Shown here piece by piece: positions 35,095-46,389 of a stretch of DNA of 64,000 nucleotides (position 1 is the stretch's first letter; each line of letters begins with the position of its first letter). The notes under the pieces are model-generated. The model made no database searches and was not told the origin of the DNA. It saw only the letters and a list, made by a program, of their open reading frames with translations. The stretch is taken from positions 1,860,001 to 1,924,000 of the forward strand of contig CADCXA010000029.1 of assembly GCA_902806565.1 (NCBI GenBank), read 5' to 3'. This DNA comes from Hypoxylon rubiginosum (Eukaryota; Ascomycota; Sordariomycetes; Xylariales; Hypoxylaceae). The translations under genes and the position numbers were made by a program.

Positions 35095-36198
35095 TCACCC
35101 CCAGACAGGCAACTCAATGTCAATCACGATCGGTTTGTGTAGCCTCCGGGGTCCTGAATGCGGATAGCTAGAAGCCTGTAGGGCACAATTAACGACGCAC
35201 GTCTCTTTGCGCCCGAGCCGCCCTGCCAGTGCGACCCCGTCGCTCCGCGCTGACGCCGGGTTCCCACTAAGACCCCGGGTGCCGATGCCCGGCTGTGCTG
35301 CTTCCGCAGTCGTGTTCGTTGTAGCCTTCGCCATTCCAGAATCATCGGTCATGTACGTTTCTACAGTTGGCGGCGATACCTTGCTTCCATCGTTGTCTAA
35401 GGGTTTGTCACCCTTAGCCGTAAGATCGACTAGGCTGTTCTTTTCATTCCCCGTACCTGGATCCTCCCACTGATAGGTGCTTGCCAGCTCCTTGTACCGC
35501 ACGAATTTGTTGGATAGGTCCCAACGCACGCGCTCTACGCCTCTCGCATCATGAACGTGCCCGCAAAGCGCGATACGTGGTCGTACCCTCCACATCGCCT
35601 GCCGCAAGATTTCACACCCTGCTGCTACTCTGTAGCGGTTTTCGTCTCTGTGCGTGTGTGCTGGGGTATGGGTGACGAGTATGTCTGTACTGAGCGGAAT
35701 ATCCTGCCAGATCTTCTCCGCCGCTGCGTCTGTGTGGTCATATTGGAAAGCCCAATTTCCACACGCGGGTACATAGGGCGAGCCGAACACGTCGAAAGTC
35801 GTCCCTGGACCGGACGGCGAGGTGAGCTTGATTGTGCGACTCTCGTGCTGAAGGTAAGTGAGAGATTCGGATTCAGTGAGGAGTTTCTGACAGTCAGTGG
35901 GATTCTGGGGCGTGTTGTTATGGAAGTAGTTCCCGTACTGCTCGTAGGAATCGGTATCGAGAGTGAGGTCATGGTTCCCGGCAATAACAAGCTTGCATTC
36001 GAAATCGGCTTTCTCGAGCCATGCCACTTGTTTGGAAAGCTCGCTGAAACTCCCTTCGTTTGTCAGGTCTCCGCAATGGATGAGCACATCGCCCTTTGGG
36101 AGCTTCACTGTGCAATTGTGCGTGTCCGATATACATACGAAACGCGTTCGGCGAGTCCGCTGCGGGATCATCGAGGGAGACACCGCTGATTGCGCCAT
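35095..36198 (-). CDS. Calcineurin-like metallophosphoesterase (MPPED/UPF0046-like)
   Basis: A single exon encodes 367 residues. The metal-binding motifs are complete: D25-x-H27 in CISDTHN, GD at 43-44 (HCGDLTNEG), GNHD at 74-77, H177 in LVTHTPAH, and GHVH at 213-216. The order and the compact 230-residue domain match the MPPED1/MPPED2 group, which hydrolyses phosphoester substrates including cyclic nucleotides using two metal ions. A disordered Ser/Thr/Asn-rich insert follows at about 250-330, and the protein ends with a short beta-like tail. No signal peptide or membrane segment is visible, so it is probably cytosolic. The physiological substrate in fungi is unknown. Confidence 0.93.
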   Translation of the reverse strand: MAQSAVSPSMIPQRTRRTRFVCISDTHNCTVKLPKGDVLIHCGDLTNEGSFSELSKQVAWLEKADFECKLVIAGNHDLTLDTDSYEQYGNYFHNNTPQNPTDCQKLLTESESLTYLQHESRTIKLTSPSGPGTTFDVFGSPYVPACGNWAFQYDHTDAAAEKIWQDIPLSTDILVTHTPAHTHRDENRYRVAAGCEILRQAMWRVRPRIALCGHVHDARGVERVRWDLSNKFVRYKELASTYQWEDPGTGNEKNSLVDLTAKGDKPLDNDGSKVSPPTVETYMTDDSGMAKATTNTTAEAAQPGIGTRGLSGNPASARSDGVALAGRLGRKETCVVNCALQASSYPHSGPRRLHKPIVIDIELPVWG

Positions 36199-38097
36199 GC
36201 CTGCAATAGTGATAGCACAAGATTCGAGGGTTGTACTCTTTAGGCCGCCTATCTCGTCGTTTGTCCCGTATTTGCTAAGAGTTTGCCGAACTCTGTCGTC
36301 GTATGTTGTTGCCTACGTAGGCATCCCTGGAGCAAGAACATCTACATACATTGTTCAGACCATAGTAGCCGGTGATGTAGTAGGATATCTACAACGGTAG
36401 GGAAGCTCTGTGAAGTAATGTGTAATCTCTGACCGAGGTACTAGATTACACCATGAACAAACAGTCGAGCAAACGAAGCATTCCTGACGTGTCTCTAAGA
36501 GTATCGGATGCCTCCTTCGGACTTTTGCAATCAGAATGAACCTCGCGACATGATAGATGTATGCTTATTATGTATATATGTATATGAGGTACCCAGGTAG
36601 GTAAGGGATGCTGTATTGGAGGTTGCTGACGATAAAAGATGCATGACATTGCCTCGTGTTGGACGAGATGGATACCCTCATAAAATACAAAATAAAATAC
36701 AAAGCAGAGCTCGGTCCCGCATTGGAAAAATCTAGTATCAGGAAATTCAGGGTCAAGTTGCATGGATAGCCATGGGCTGGATTCTAGAATACAGTCAAGA
36801 AGAAAAGACACCAACTGTGCAAATAGGGGGTGAAAATGTAGCATAAGACAGTGCCAATTACTATCAAGCTATCGGCTATCAACCCCGCGCTGGTACCTAG
36901 GTAGTAGCACGGCACCCTTAGCACCCAATGGGACGGCTAGGATTCTACCGGACCCTGTCCAACCCAGGCTTGGCCCCGGTTGGTAATGTTGCATCCCACA
37001 GTGCATATATTAAATTCAGGGGCAGTCTAAGCTCAATGTTCCCTTTTTTTTTCTTTTCCTTTTCTCTTTTCTTTTACTTTGTATTTCGTGCATATATCTG
37101 ATTATCGAGATGACGGATAGATTGATTCGTATTCAAACGTACAGGGAAGGTTTTAAATAAAAGATGAGGTATACATGTACTTGCAAGGCATAATATTTTC
37201 TCCTGCTGCATGCATGTTCTTATATCTTTACGAAATGCATGTGCTCATGTGCTTATACGCTCATATGATCATGTATACTCACAGGCCAAAATCATGTTAA
37301 TAGACGGCGATGGCCGGATGCAGATTGTCACATGCAATAATGCAAACTCATCTCTCCCTTATGCCCCGATATATACCTAAATGAAACTTTATGCGTGCGA
37401 AGGTGATTTTTTATTTTAATTTTTTTCTCCTAGGCCTACGAAGGTCCTCTCGGATCTTTCCTAGGCCATTCGTAGTGGATCAAGTTCAAGGTTTTTAACC
37501 TAATAGGGCATATTAAATCTCACAAAATTGATAGTGAACCAATCCCCTTTCCGCATGCATCTCATAGTCCCCCCCCTAGTCCCCTAGTCACCCCCAGACC
37601 ACCGACCCCCGACGCTGCACTTGCACTGCATTGGTACTGCACTGATACTGCACGTTGCTCACTGCACGCACTACAGAAACTACCTACCTAACCCCCCCAG
37701 CCCTGAACCACAATATTTGCTTCCGCCGCGCCACGACGCTCCTTAACCCGTAACCAACTTTCGCCTCGACTCCAATTGGCCTTTCCACGCACCTCTTCCC
37801 GCCTGTCCACCTGTCTCCCTGCCTCCTTCAGGAGCCTGCATCCCCCATGAAAGCAATTGCCCTATTGGATCGACAGCAGGTCGCGTGAAAGTGCAGTCAA
37901 GTGCCGGTCAGGACCCAGACTTACGTGTTGAGGTCGAGGTTGAGGTTAAAGAGTCGGGACAACTTGCGACGGATCTACTTCCACCCAGTCTAGGGAGTCC
38001 ACCTGGCAGCTCAGCAGGACAAGAGATAAAGAAAGTTTTGTGGATTTGGCCTGTCTGGCATCAAACCGGTCCGTCGTGGATGACATCTGCAAACTAC
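36199..38097. other. Intergenic between divergent phosphoesterase and TeaR genes
   Basis: The stretch contains a pyrimidine tract (about 37043-37080) and a CACTGCA-rich segment (about 37612-37670). No further gene is supported; a 132-codon minus-strand frame at 36446-36844 looks accidental. Confidence 0.5.
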
Positions 38098-38152
38098 CTA
38101 CAACCACGACTACGACCACGACTACGAACTAGGTACTACGACTACGACTACC
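38098..38152 (+). repeat. Imperfect (CTACGA)n tandem repeat
   Basis: About nine variants of the hexamer CTACGA/CCACGA occur in tandem about 420 bp upstream of the TeaR start, probably in promoter or leader. The overlapping 126-codon open frame (37885-38265) owes its Tyr/Asp/Arg repeats to this simple sequence and is not called a gene. Confidence 0.75.
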
Positions 38153-38572
38153 GGAAAGCTTACCAAGATACGAGCGAATCACCTGTGGGAGCTAACTTAG
38201 ATCAATCCCCGTTTTTCGTACTCGACATCCTCTCGTCACTCTTTCACCTATACGGCGATTTCTAGCTGGATGACATTGAGAGAGCCGCTGGCGACGGCTA
38301 CTTCATCGCGTCACTCTCACTAAGACTATACCACTCTCGCCTCTGCCATTGCCGTCACTATCGCGATCATAACTCTCAATCTCTTTTTCTTTTTGTCTTC
38401 GTCACCCTTTACAATCGCGTAATCTTCTTTTCAAAGGAGCGCGTTGGTCGACACTCGGTTCTTGTCTATCCTAGTCACACATTGTGACACCAGGTGTAGA
38501 GCTGATCGATAGCGTCTCGAGTTCCACCAAGACGCTGTTACCCGTGGCTGTCACTGACCGACCCTTTTCGAG

Positions 38573-40260
38573 ATGGCAGCCATGTCAGCAGTCTTGGGTA
38601 CCACAACGCTCACTCCTCCTAGCAGCTCGCATGCAGACCACCCTGGTTGGAAGCAAGCATCCGCTAACCATCACGACGTAAGTTGTCTTTTCCTCCACGT
38701 TTCCACCATCTTCACTCGTCTTAACTCCTCGCCGTCATTCCTGTCGCGCTTTGTCACTTGTAATAAAATTTGAACTAACGTGTATTGCTATCGTATAGAA
38801 CTCTATGCCGCACAAGTTACCTACAAGTCGGCACGAGACCAATGGCTCCGTAAAGGGGATCTCTCCGCTCCAGAATGGAGACTCTGACTACGACCCATAT
38901 GCGTCCAATAACTATTTTCCTAATAAAGGTTCGAACTCCTCCAAGACCTGACTCCATCTATGAAGAGAGTAATCTTTACTATATGGTAAAATGTAATACT
39001 TGAAGAATTTTGCTGATGGCAATGATAGACCAACGGACGAGTCAGTCGAACTCGACATCCGATCTCAAACGTCCGAATGCCGAAATTACGCCTTCTGAAC
39101 TCGAAGATGAACGATCGAAATGGATCCACAGGGACAAGCTAGCTAGGATAGAGAATCAGGAGCTTCAGGCTGCCGGTATCTTCTTGCCTAAGCCAAGAGC
39201 TCGAAGCAGACCGGGACGAGATCGTAGTCAAGACAAGACGAATGGAAACCGACGGGGTACCGATGCTTCAGAGCAGCCAGCTGCGAGATCACGAAAAAAC
39301 TCGGAATTGAGTCTTGACAAGACCCTTGAAATTGAGGTCCCAGATTGGGATTTGCGTCTCCCTGAGGAGATAGCAGAAGATCCTGGTGAATATTTTATAC
39401 CAAATGGCACGGGCAAATCGCGTATCCCCGTAGCGAAGCTTAGTCCGGCACCAATCCCCGTCGATTTCCTCGATCGAGATGCGCCTGTCCGACGACAGCC
39501 TAGCTACGCTGTACTTGACGAAGATCCTTCGATTTCATTGCCAAAGCCTCGATCTCGCAGTGGTAGCTCTAATCCCCTCGAAGTCCCGAAAATTCAGCCT
39601 GCAAAACGCTCTGTTACGGAAGGGTCGCCCAAAAAAGGGACAACAGCCGGAGCCGCTGGAGCTAGGAAAACATCTGCGCCGGCAAAGACTACACAGGGCC
39701 GACCCAAGACACGATCAGGACCAGCTCCTCGCAGCAATTCCACGACACGACCAACCACTCGGTCTGGTGAGCTATCGCCCGTGTCTAAGTCTGCTCCGGA
39801 GGGGGAACCGCCGTGGATGATATCGGCTTACAAGCCTGATCCACGCCTGCCGCCGGATCAACAACTACTACCGACCGTTGCGAAGAGGTTACAACAAGAG
39901 AAGTGGGAACAAGAAGGCAAGTTCGGGAATATCTACGACAGGGAATTCCGCCCTCTCAACGATGAGGGTTTCTTAAAACCGCCTGAGTTGGAAAAGCCAA
40001 AGGATGCCGAGGAAAGACAAGACGAGTGGCCGTTGCGCGCTGACGCTAAGAGTCCAAATACGGGAAGTCGCCCCGGCACGAGCTCCTATTCGACGATGCC
40101 CAGGATTCAAGATACACCGACCATGAGCCCTCTTGCCAGTCCACGACCACCTCAACAACCCCAAATACAAACCGTGCAGAGTCCCAGAGTACCAACGCAG
40201 GTAGAGCAGCCTCAAGAAAAGCCGAAGAAGTCTGGTTGCGGTTGCTGCGTCGTAATGTGA
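38573..40260 (+). CDS. teaR: TeaR/Mod5-like prenylated cell-end polarity protein
   Basis: Three exons (38573-38677, 38799-38928, 39029-40260) give 488 residues. The protein ends SGCGCCVVM; the final CVVM is a CaaX box suited to farnesylation, with extra cysteines upstream, so it should anchor to the plasma membrane. TeaR (Aspergillus) and Mod5 (S. pombe) are such CaaX proteins and tether the kelch protein TeaA/Tea1 at hyphal tips, guiding microtubule-dependent polarity. The N-terminus (MAAMSAVLGTTTLTPPSSSH), the block LPTSRHETNG and the DPYASNNYFP segment resemble the annotated fungal TeaA receptor family from memory. The remainder is disordered and rich in Pro/Ser/Arg/Lys. Intron 2 has an unusual donor (GTTCGA), but an in-frame TGA just downstream forces splicing there. 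Confidence 0.82.
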
Positions 40261-41363
40261 TCAGTCTGGTACGATCCGCATTAGCATAACTTTCGATTCT
40301 CTTCTGCGATTTGCGAAGCGCGCCATTGACGTGGGCAAACGATAAGAATAGATCTGAACGACGTTACGACTCTCCTGAAACTTGACTTCATTCCGCGCTG
40401 TTTTACTTAGTCCAATACCACACCCACTATTCAACCCCTTTCTTTTGTTTACCGATCAATGTCATATCACATCGAGATCTGGTCTTTAATTCCGCCACCG
40501 AGTTGAAATTCCTACACCCTCGCCGGTTTGCTTCATCCTCCGGATAGCCCCAATGTGTTTACTCACCACCATCGCGTTATCTCTGCTTTCAAAACGGGTT
40601 ACCGGCGTTCGCAGGTGTGTTGGACAGCGGCCCAGAGTAGTAGGGCCACCATTCAGTTCGTCTACGCCAAAGGAGTTGCGGTTGTCTCTAGGTCGGCATC
40701 CATGTTTGAGTTTTACAACTGTATAATTTGTCCTGTTTTGTTTTGCGAATCCCGTTCTTAGACGTTGCGTTCAAGCAACAAAAGTGTCTCGACCACAGAT
40801 TTCGATCTTCGTGTAGGGGAGAGTCGGTTCGCGAAATTCTGATTGAAGATGGAAAGATGGCGGAGGTTGATTCTTCTGAGTGCGCAAGGGCTCGGTTAAG
40901 GCGATGAGAAGAAGACACGAGTCTGAGTTGTCATAGCCAGCTAGGTGATTTCAGATACCCCTCCTAACTGGTATGAAGATACCTAGAGACTCGAGTAAAT
41001 GCAAAATTTATATCCAATTATGTCTCTTGATATGTGACCCTCAGTCTTATTGTAGCCAAGGAGTATATTATCGAACCAGAAAAAGGGGCCATCGGTGATA
41101 GCTTCATGTCATCCATGCTCCCATGCAACATAAGTTTCTCTTCTGTATATCCACCTGCCTCAGGTACTTGATAAGTGCTATTGGCAAGTTAGGCCGAGTT
41201 ACTTTAGGTATGTATGTACGATCCTATGAATGTTCTGGAACATGGGTAAACATAATCTAGGTCTACAGCTGTACAAATGCATTACCATATTGAACGCGAG
41301 AGGATAAGAATACTAGCTAGACAAACACAAGTACAATGATATGTGTTTCACCTAGTATATTTC
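40261..41363. other. Intergenic, 3' flank of teaR
   Basis: No gene or RNA was recognised. Short frames at 40528-40761 and 40688-40918 overlap on opposite strands and look accidental. Confidence 0.5.
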
Positions 41364-41431
41364 TAGAACGTCGGTGATCATAGAACGTCGGTGATCATAG
41401 AACGTCGGTGATCATAGAACGTCGGTGATCA
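41364..41431 (+). repeat. 17-bp tandem repeat, four perfect copies
   Basis: The unit TAGAACGTCGGTGATCA is repeated four times without change (68 bp). Each unit ends in the palindrome TGATCA. Confidence 0.95.
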
Positions 41432-41632
41432 TTCATATATCACACAGAATCTTCTTGCCTAATCTGCCTCGTGCTAGTGAATGAGTACCTACTTAGGTAG
41501 GTAGTAGGGATTCATAGCTTCCAAGCTATAAAGAATATATATCTTATAACCTACCCGGTATCTAACAAGATACCAGCTTCCTATTATCGCCAGGTCCTCT
41601 CTTAACTCTCGCACAACTACCCACAATGCACC

Positions 41633-41818
41633 ATGTGCAGATTCACCAGATCCACCCTAGAAGAACGCAGGTTCACTTTGCCAAACAGGCCAAACAGACC
41701 AGATAGACCAAACCTGACACCTATGGATGAACAAAAAAAGCCCTGGGACGATAAGCCTTGGGAGATATTTGGGTCTATGTTCTCACTTTTGTTTGTGGCT
41801 TATATGGTTTTTTCATGA
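41633..41818 (+). CDS. Possible small tail-anchored protein, 61 aa
   Basis: A short frame encodes a basic N-terminus, a tandem NRPNRPDRPN stretch, the segment MDEQKKPWDDKPWEIFG and a hydrophobic C-terminal helix (SMFSLLFVAYMVFS), the layout of a tail-anchored membrane protein. A TATA-like AT-rich stretch lies about 100 bp upstream. An out-of-frame ATG just upstream (41626) and the small size argue for caution. I recognise no family. Confidence 0.28.
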   Translation: MCRFTRSTLEERRFTLPNRPNRPDRPNLTPMDEQKKPWDDKPWEIFGSMFSLLFVAYMVFS

Positions 41819-43086
41819 GTGGATTTGGTAGCCTAAACAGGTAGCAACTAAAGCACCAGACGAGTTGCTAGCAGGACGGTCAAATCTCTTTATATGGGAC
41901 TGACCTTAGTCCGGAGATCTGATAATAGCTGTACGGAGTCAATAAAGCATCAAATCGTTCTACCTATATGGGTGGACGACTGATTTCTGTAATCCCGTGA
42001 GCTGTACTGTAGTGCAACCAGGTTTGCAAAGCCACTCTTTGAATACCTTAGGTAGATATTCTTACATATTAAGCGTCTTTATGATATTGCCTTTGTAGGT
42101 ATTGCAGAGAGAGGAAAAGGAAAAGGAAAAGGAAGGGAGGGACACACAATCGACCTCCTGTTTGATGTTGGGTACCGTCGTCTGGGATGAGTACCGAGTA
42201 TAATAAGCTACTATTAAGAAATGGCAGACCATCAAGTATACACGACTAGCTAATCCAGAGATACTTTAGTTCATATACTTGAATTATAATTATGTTAGGC
42301 ACGGAGTTCTCTTAGACAGCTTCTCAATTATAGGTAACAAGTAGGGAAAATTCATCTTGGAAGACCTACTACTTGTAGCACTTGGGCTGATTTAAATCAG
42401 TGGAATGGAAATTATATTAAATACCATGGAATGAAAGTACTATGTCTATCTAAAGTGACTTTTACTCGCTCAGATAGTAGGGAATCGAGCGTAAAGGAGG
42501 GTTTCTACTCTAGAATAGACCAGAATAACATACCTCCTTAATTCCCTGGTGAGGTTTACGCTGAAAGGCTATCAACTAGACATGGGGAAGTTCACTCCTT
42601 TCCGTATTTTGCTTTATACCATTGAATAGGAATACTCCAGGCAGTTGTATCAGGTTCGTAACCCAAGAGCGTGTAAACAGGCTTCCCTTTTTGATAAGAA
42701 TGTTGAAAAGAAAAACAAGAGGGGGTTAAAGACCTCAAACGACAACTCTCAACTAAGTTCACTTTGTAGGCATGCCTAGTAATAGAAGGAGGTTGAGATT
42801 CTTCTTTCTTGACCAAAGCTAGATGTCTATTATCTCTTAGTTATCTTCCACATGCTTATTTTTCTAGCTTGATGCCTAGAAAGTGTCTTGAAAAGTCTTT
42901 GTGAAGGAATCAATAAACTCCTCATATACTGGAGGCACCCGTAGGACGATAGTGGAGTCTAGAATGAAGGGACGTAAACTCTACAATAGGTTTTTTACCA
43001 GCTCTAGGTAATATAAACCGGCTTTCCTTCTTATACCAATCGTTGTTACTGATCGTTACACCTACCTAAGTAATTTAGGTCTGAAC
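41819..43086. other. Intergenic, no supported gene
   Basis: It contains a GGAAAA purine repeat at about 42112-42135 and otherwise nothing recognisable. A 74-codon minus-strand frame at 42592-42816 has no features. Confidence 0.5.
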
Positions 43087-44397
43087 ATGATCAACAACGA
43101 AATATCTTCTTCCGCGACCACTCCTACAGATCCTAAGTGGCCTGACTCGACCGGCCCCTCAAAAGGCAACATGCTCGGCAAGCGACACGCAGACGATGGT
43201 CCCAGATCTGATGAAAAGGACCCGTTCGATATTCGCCCCAAGAAACCGAAGAGAGCGGCCTCAAAGAAAGATGCCGATGACTCGGGAGTCCTTACCGGCA
43301 TTTGTGATCGCGTCCAGCCCTACGACGAGCATGGGAAACCCGAAGAGCGACCTTCTGATAGTTCGATCTTCGGTCTGAGGCCTCAACCGGTGCCTGCCTA
43401 TACGCCATCAGAGCTGCCGCGGACCAAGCCTACACTTTCTTTCCCCGACAACCTTCCTCCTATTCCAGTTGACTCCAAACCGACGCTGAAACCAGTCGCC
43501 AAATCGAGCAAACCAGTCCCCCAACAGGCGCCTACACGAGAAGCCCCCAAAGGGGAGAAACCCACAGCACGGAGGCCTATTCCAGCTCCAATCCGTACCC
43601 CCTCTCCGGAGTCTTGCAGCTCCGATGAAGCTCCCCCACCGTCTCCTGCCAAGTCTATGCGTCTGCGTACTCGTGTTTTCCACACGGATGATGACAGCAC
43701 AACCACCACCAGCACCACAGATCATGAGGGCGAGGGCGAGGGCGAGAACTGTAACGGCGAGGAGATGACGAGAAGCGAAGCCACGTGCTCGGGATCCGAA
43801 GATGGAATCGGCGGCACCTCTGCTGCTGCTGCTGCTGGCGCTGACACCGGCGCACAGATCCTTGCGCTGCTTACCGCCGTGGAAGCCCGCGTGGACCGCG
43901 TCGCGGCGGCGGTCTTGGACCAGCAGATGGTAAACGTCGCGCAGGTCGACAAGGTGATGCATATGATGGGCGACACGGCGGGGATAGTGACCCGGGGCTT
44001 CCAAGCGGCGGGAGAACGCATCGGCAAGCTCGAAAGACAAGTGGCTGAGCAGTCGGGGACTGCTGGTGGAGGAGGAATAGGAATAGGAGTAGGAGGTGGT
44101 GATGGTGATGGTGAAGACGGCTCAGACGGCTCGTGGCTTACGGCCGAATACGTCGAGGGTCTAGGCGGAGAGCTCGAGGATCTAGGCGAAGAGCTCGAGG
44201 AGATCAAAGACCGGCTAAAGGGGGAGTGGGCGGCGGCCCGCAAGCGCGTCGGCAAGATCGACTCTAAGCTCCGGACCCAGGAGAAAGACATCGAGAAGCT
44301 CAGGCAGAGAGTCAGCAGGGCCGAGTACGATATCGCGTGTCACACGGCTGAAATCAGCAACATCCAACATAGCCTCTATCGTACCTTGGGCAGCTGA
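43087..44397 (+). CDS. Hypothetical protein with NLS-like patch and coiled coil
   Basis: A single exon encodes 436 residues of a family I do not recognise. The first 200 residues are disordered and rich in Pro, Ser and Lys, with a basic cluster (RPKKPKRAASKK at about 50-62) that looks like a nuclear localisation signal. An acidic stretch with repeated GEGEGE follows at about 215-225, then an Ala-rich helical region (SAAAAAGADTGAQILALLTAVEARV...) and a Gly-rich spacer (about 325-345). The last 80 residues form a strong coiled coil (ELEEIKDRLK...KLRTQEKDIEKLRQRV). Codon use is even along the gene and the frame is long and intact, so it is likely real. The simple repeats make long shadow frames on the opposite strand. 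Confidence 0.75.
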   Translation: MINNEISSSATTPTDPKWPDSTGPSKGNMLGKRHADDGPRSDEKDPFDIRPKKPKRAASKKDADDSGVLTGICDRVQPYDEHGKPEERPSDSSIFGLRPQPVPAYTPSELPRTKPTLSFPDNLPPIPVDSKPTLKPVAKSSKPVPQQAPTREAPKGEKPTARRPIPAPIRTPSPESCSSDEAPPPSPAKSMRLRTRVFHTDDDSTTTTSTTDHEGEGEGENCNGEEMTRSEATCSGSEDGIGGTSAAAAAGADTGAQILALLTAVEARVDRVAAAVLDQQMVNVAQVDKVMHMMGDTAGIVTRGFQAAGERIGKLERQVAEQSGTAGGGGIGIGVGGGDGDGEDGSDGSWLTAEYVEGLGGELEDLGEELEEIKDRLKGEWAAARKRVGKIDSKLRTQEKDIEKLRQRVSRAEYDIACHTAEISNIQHSLYRTLGS

Positions 44398-44852
44398 TTG
44401 GTTTATACACCGCGCCCTCGAATTCTACGACAAGAAAGGACTGTGGCTTTGAGGATGGATGTGAAGACGGATATCATGAGTAGGAACAGAATGAACATTG
44501 GAAGAGAATGAGGATGAAAGGAAATCATGTGGGTGGGACTAGTATGGAGCATAGGAGAGATGGTATCCCATTAGAAGGACAAGAGGTGTCGTCTCGATCT
44601 GAGACATACGGACCTCATCTAGCATATTGACGCTAGATTGACTTGAGGATACCGAGGACCTAGACGTATCACTACTGGAGGAAGCCACTTGGCCATCCAT
44701 AGGTTCTCACTGATGAATAAGAGAGTGTTCGATCTTAGCTCTATTGGTTCTCGTCCCCTTTCTATTTGCATGTTACGCGAGCGAAGTGAAAACTGCTGCC
44801 ACTTCTATCATGGAACATTGAACGTTCCATAAATTCGGATCAGATCAGCTTG
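44398..44852. other. Convergent intergenic region
   Basis: This 455-bp stretch lies between two convergent genes. No feature was recognised apart from probable 3' untranslated sequence. Confidence 0.5.
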
Positions 44853-45972
44853 CTACCGTATATCGATATCCGAATGGGACGAAGGCACGTCGACAGGATC
44901 TGGCGCGCTTCCCTCCCTTGACAAGACCTGCTCAGTGGCAGGCCTCTCCAGCAACTTCTCACCCAGCCGTCGATACGCCCTGTCGGCGTACGCTAGAGCG
45001 ATGCCATACCCGTCTCCGAACTCTCCGGGGACTATATCCAAGACCTCGCCCATGACGATAGCGTGATGCTCGAAGTCGCTCTCCGGCGGCGGCGTTAGCT
45101 TGCGGAATTTGCATTTCAGGATGTGCATGATGCCCTGACCCTGCAGCACGGGCAACGTGCCCGACGGCGGTAGTTTGACGTCTCTTATATAGCCTCCTTC
45201 CTTGACGGTAGAAAGCACTTCTTGCCCATATTCTCCGGCTTGGTCCCACTCCTGCTGCCATTCCTCCTGTCCCAATACTTGGACACCGAGTTCCTTTAGG
45301 CCAGCGAGGACGCCTAGTTTCGGCCTGTCTCTATCCTCGGATGCTCCTGTGGTTGCCGGAGGCTTGTTACCCCGGGTGAACAGATCCGCAATCCTCGCGC
45401 CGTGGTCGTCGCCACTGAGTATGTGGGCATTGAACTTGCCGCACTTCGTGATGGCCTCGTAGGTCGTGCTCGGCAGCGTTACGTTGAAAGTGACCCTGGG
45501 GACGGGATCGACGGAGAGGGATGTGAAGGACGAGACGGTCATGGCGCGAGGAATTGGTCGGGGGAACTTCCTGTCTAATACGTCCCCCAGCTCTGTCAAG
45601 CTGCGCATGTTCTCGAGGGTGGTGATGACGACTACAGGATGTGGAAGCTGGCGCATAACAGCGCGCATGGGGTGTCCTAGCCCATGCTGAGGAGGATTCG
45701 CCGGCCTCGAAGGGATCTCATACGTTTGGTCCGGACGTCGTTGTAGAGTAGAATTTACTGTATTATATTATTAGATATGATAGAGACATACGAGCACGAT
45801 ATTTCTCACCTCTTGGAGTTTTGGCCTGGTGATTAGCAGCCGGCTTTGAATTCCGCCATCTCGTCAAAAAGCCCACTTGAGCTTTTGCTGTGGTATGAAA
45901 GGGGGCATGCAGTGTGATATATCGTGGTGTTGCAGACTCCAGTGCCCACCGCAGACCACGGAGGCTCTTCAT
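44853..45972 (-). CDS. Mitochondrial flavin-reductase-like domain protein
   Basis: Two exons (45972-45810 and 45757-44853; intron 52 nt) give 355 residues. Residues 1 to about 45 are rich in Arg, Ser, Thr and Ala with almost no acidic residues, a typical mitochondrial presequence. After the junction comes QTYEIPSRPANPPQHGLGHPMRAVMRQLPHPVVVITT, the start of an FMN-binding split-barrel (flavin reductase-like) domain. It continues through AMTVSSFTSLSVDPVPRVTFNV, YEAITKCGKFNAHIL and HHAIVMGEVLDI. Members bind FMN and either reduce free flavin or oxygenate small substrates; the role here is unknown. The upstream gene bL31m is divergent across about 420 bp, so the two may share a promoter. Starting at an internal Met would lose the presequence and the first barrel strand. 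Confidence 0.88.
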
Positions 45973-46389
45973 CTCAGTCCATGAAGGCCAATGCTGTTTC
46001 TAAAGCCACAATTGGCTCCCTTTTTCCACACCGTCACTCGCACTAGAAATAATAAGCCCGGTGGACTTTTTGCTTTTGGTGTAATTCAAGGATTATAGCG
46101 GGTGCGATAACGGATAGCGATAGAAAAGATAACGATAAAGAGAATTAGCTACCTGGTAGTAGTAACAAGCTTGCCAGGTGCGTCGGACCGGCAATTAGCG
46201 GCGTCAATTTCAACTCGACCGAAAAAAGTTGAGCTTTAGATATAGCAAATCCCACCAGCACCAAAAGATCACTACATCCAGCACACATCCAGCAATATAT
46301 TCGCCAATTGACTAAGAGCTCTAAGCGTCTACCAGATAATACTGTCATTACGAATCGAGAGAGTAACCATACACAACCCCGCCGCCGCA
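45973..46389. promoter_or_regulatory. Shared promoter region of two mitochondrial-protein genes
   Basis: This 417-bp region separates the divergent starts of the flavin-reductase-like protein and bL31m. No specific factor site is claimed; a CCAAT motif occurs in the vicinity (about 46303-46309). Co-regulation is inferred from arrangement only. Confidence 0.4.

Noticed and set aside
37420..37475. Short inverted repeat CTACGAA/TTCGTAG
   Set aside because: Only 7 bp per arm and no target duplication; consistent with chance.
37885..38265. 126-codon frame upstream of teaR
   Set aside because: Its Tyr/Asp/Arg repeats derive from a CTACGA simple repeat; more likely leader or promoter sequence.
38920..38945. 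GGTTCGAACTCC, resembling a tRNA B box
   Set aside because: No A box, acceptor stem or cloverleaf can be drawn around it; it is the donor end of teaR intron 2.
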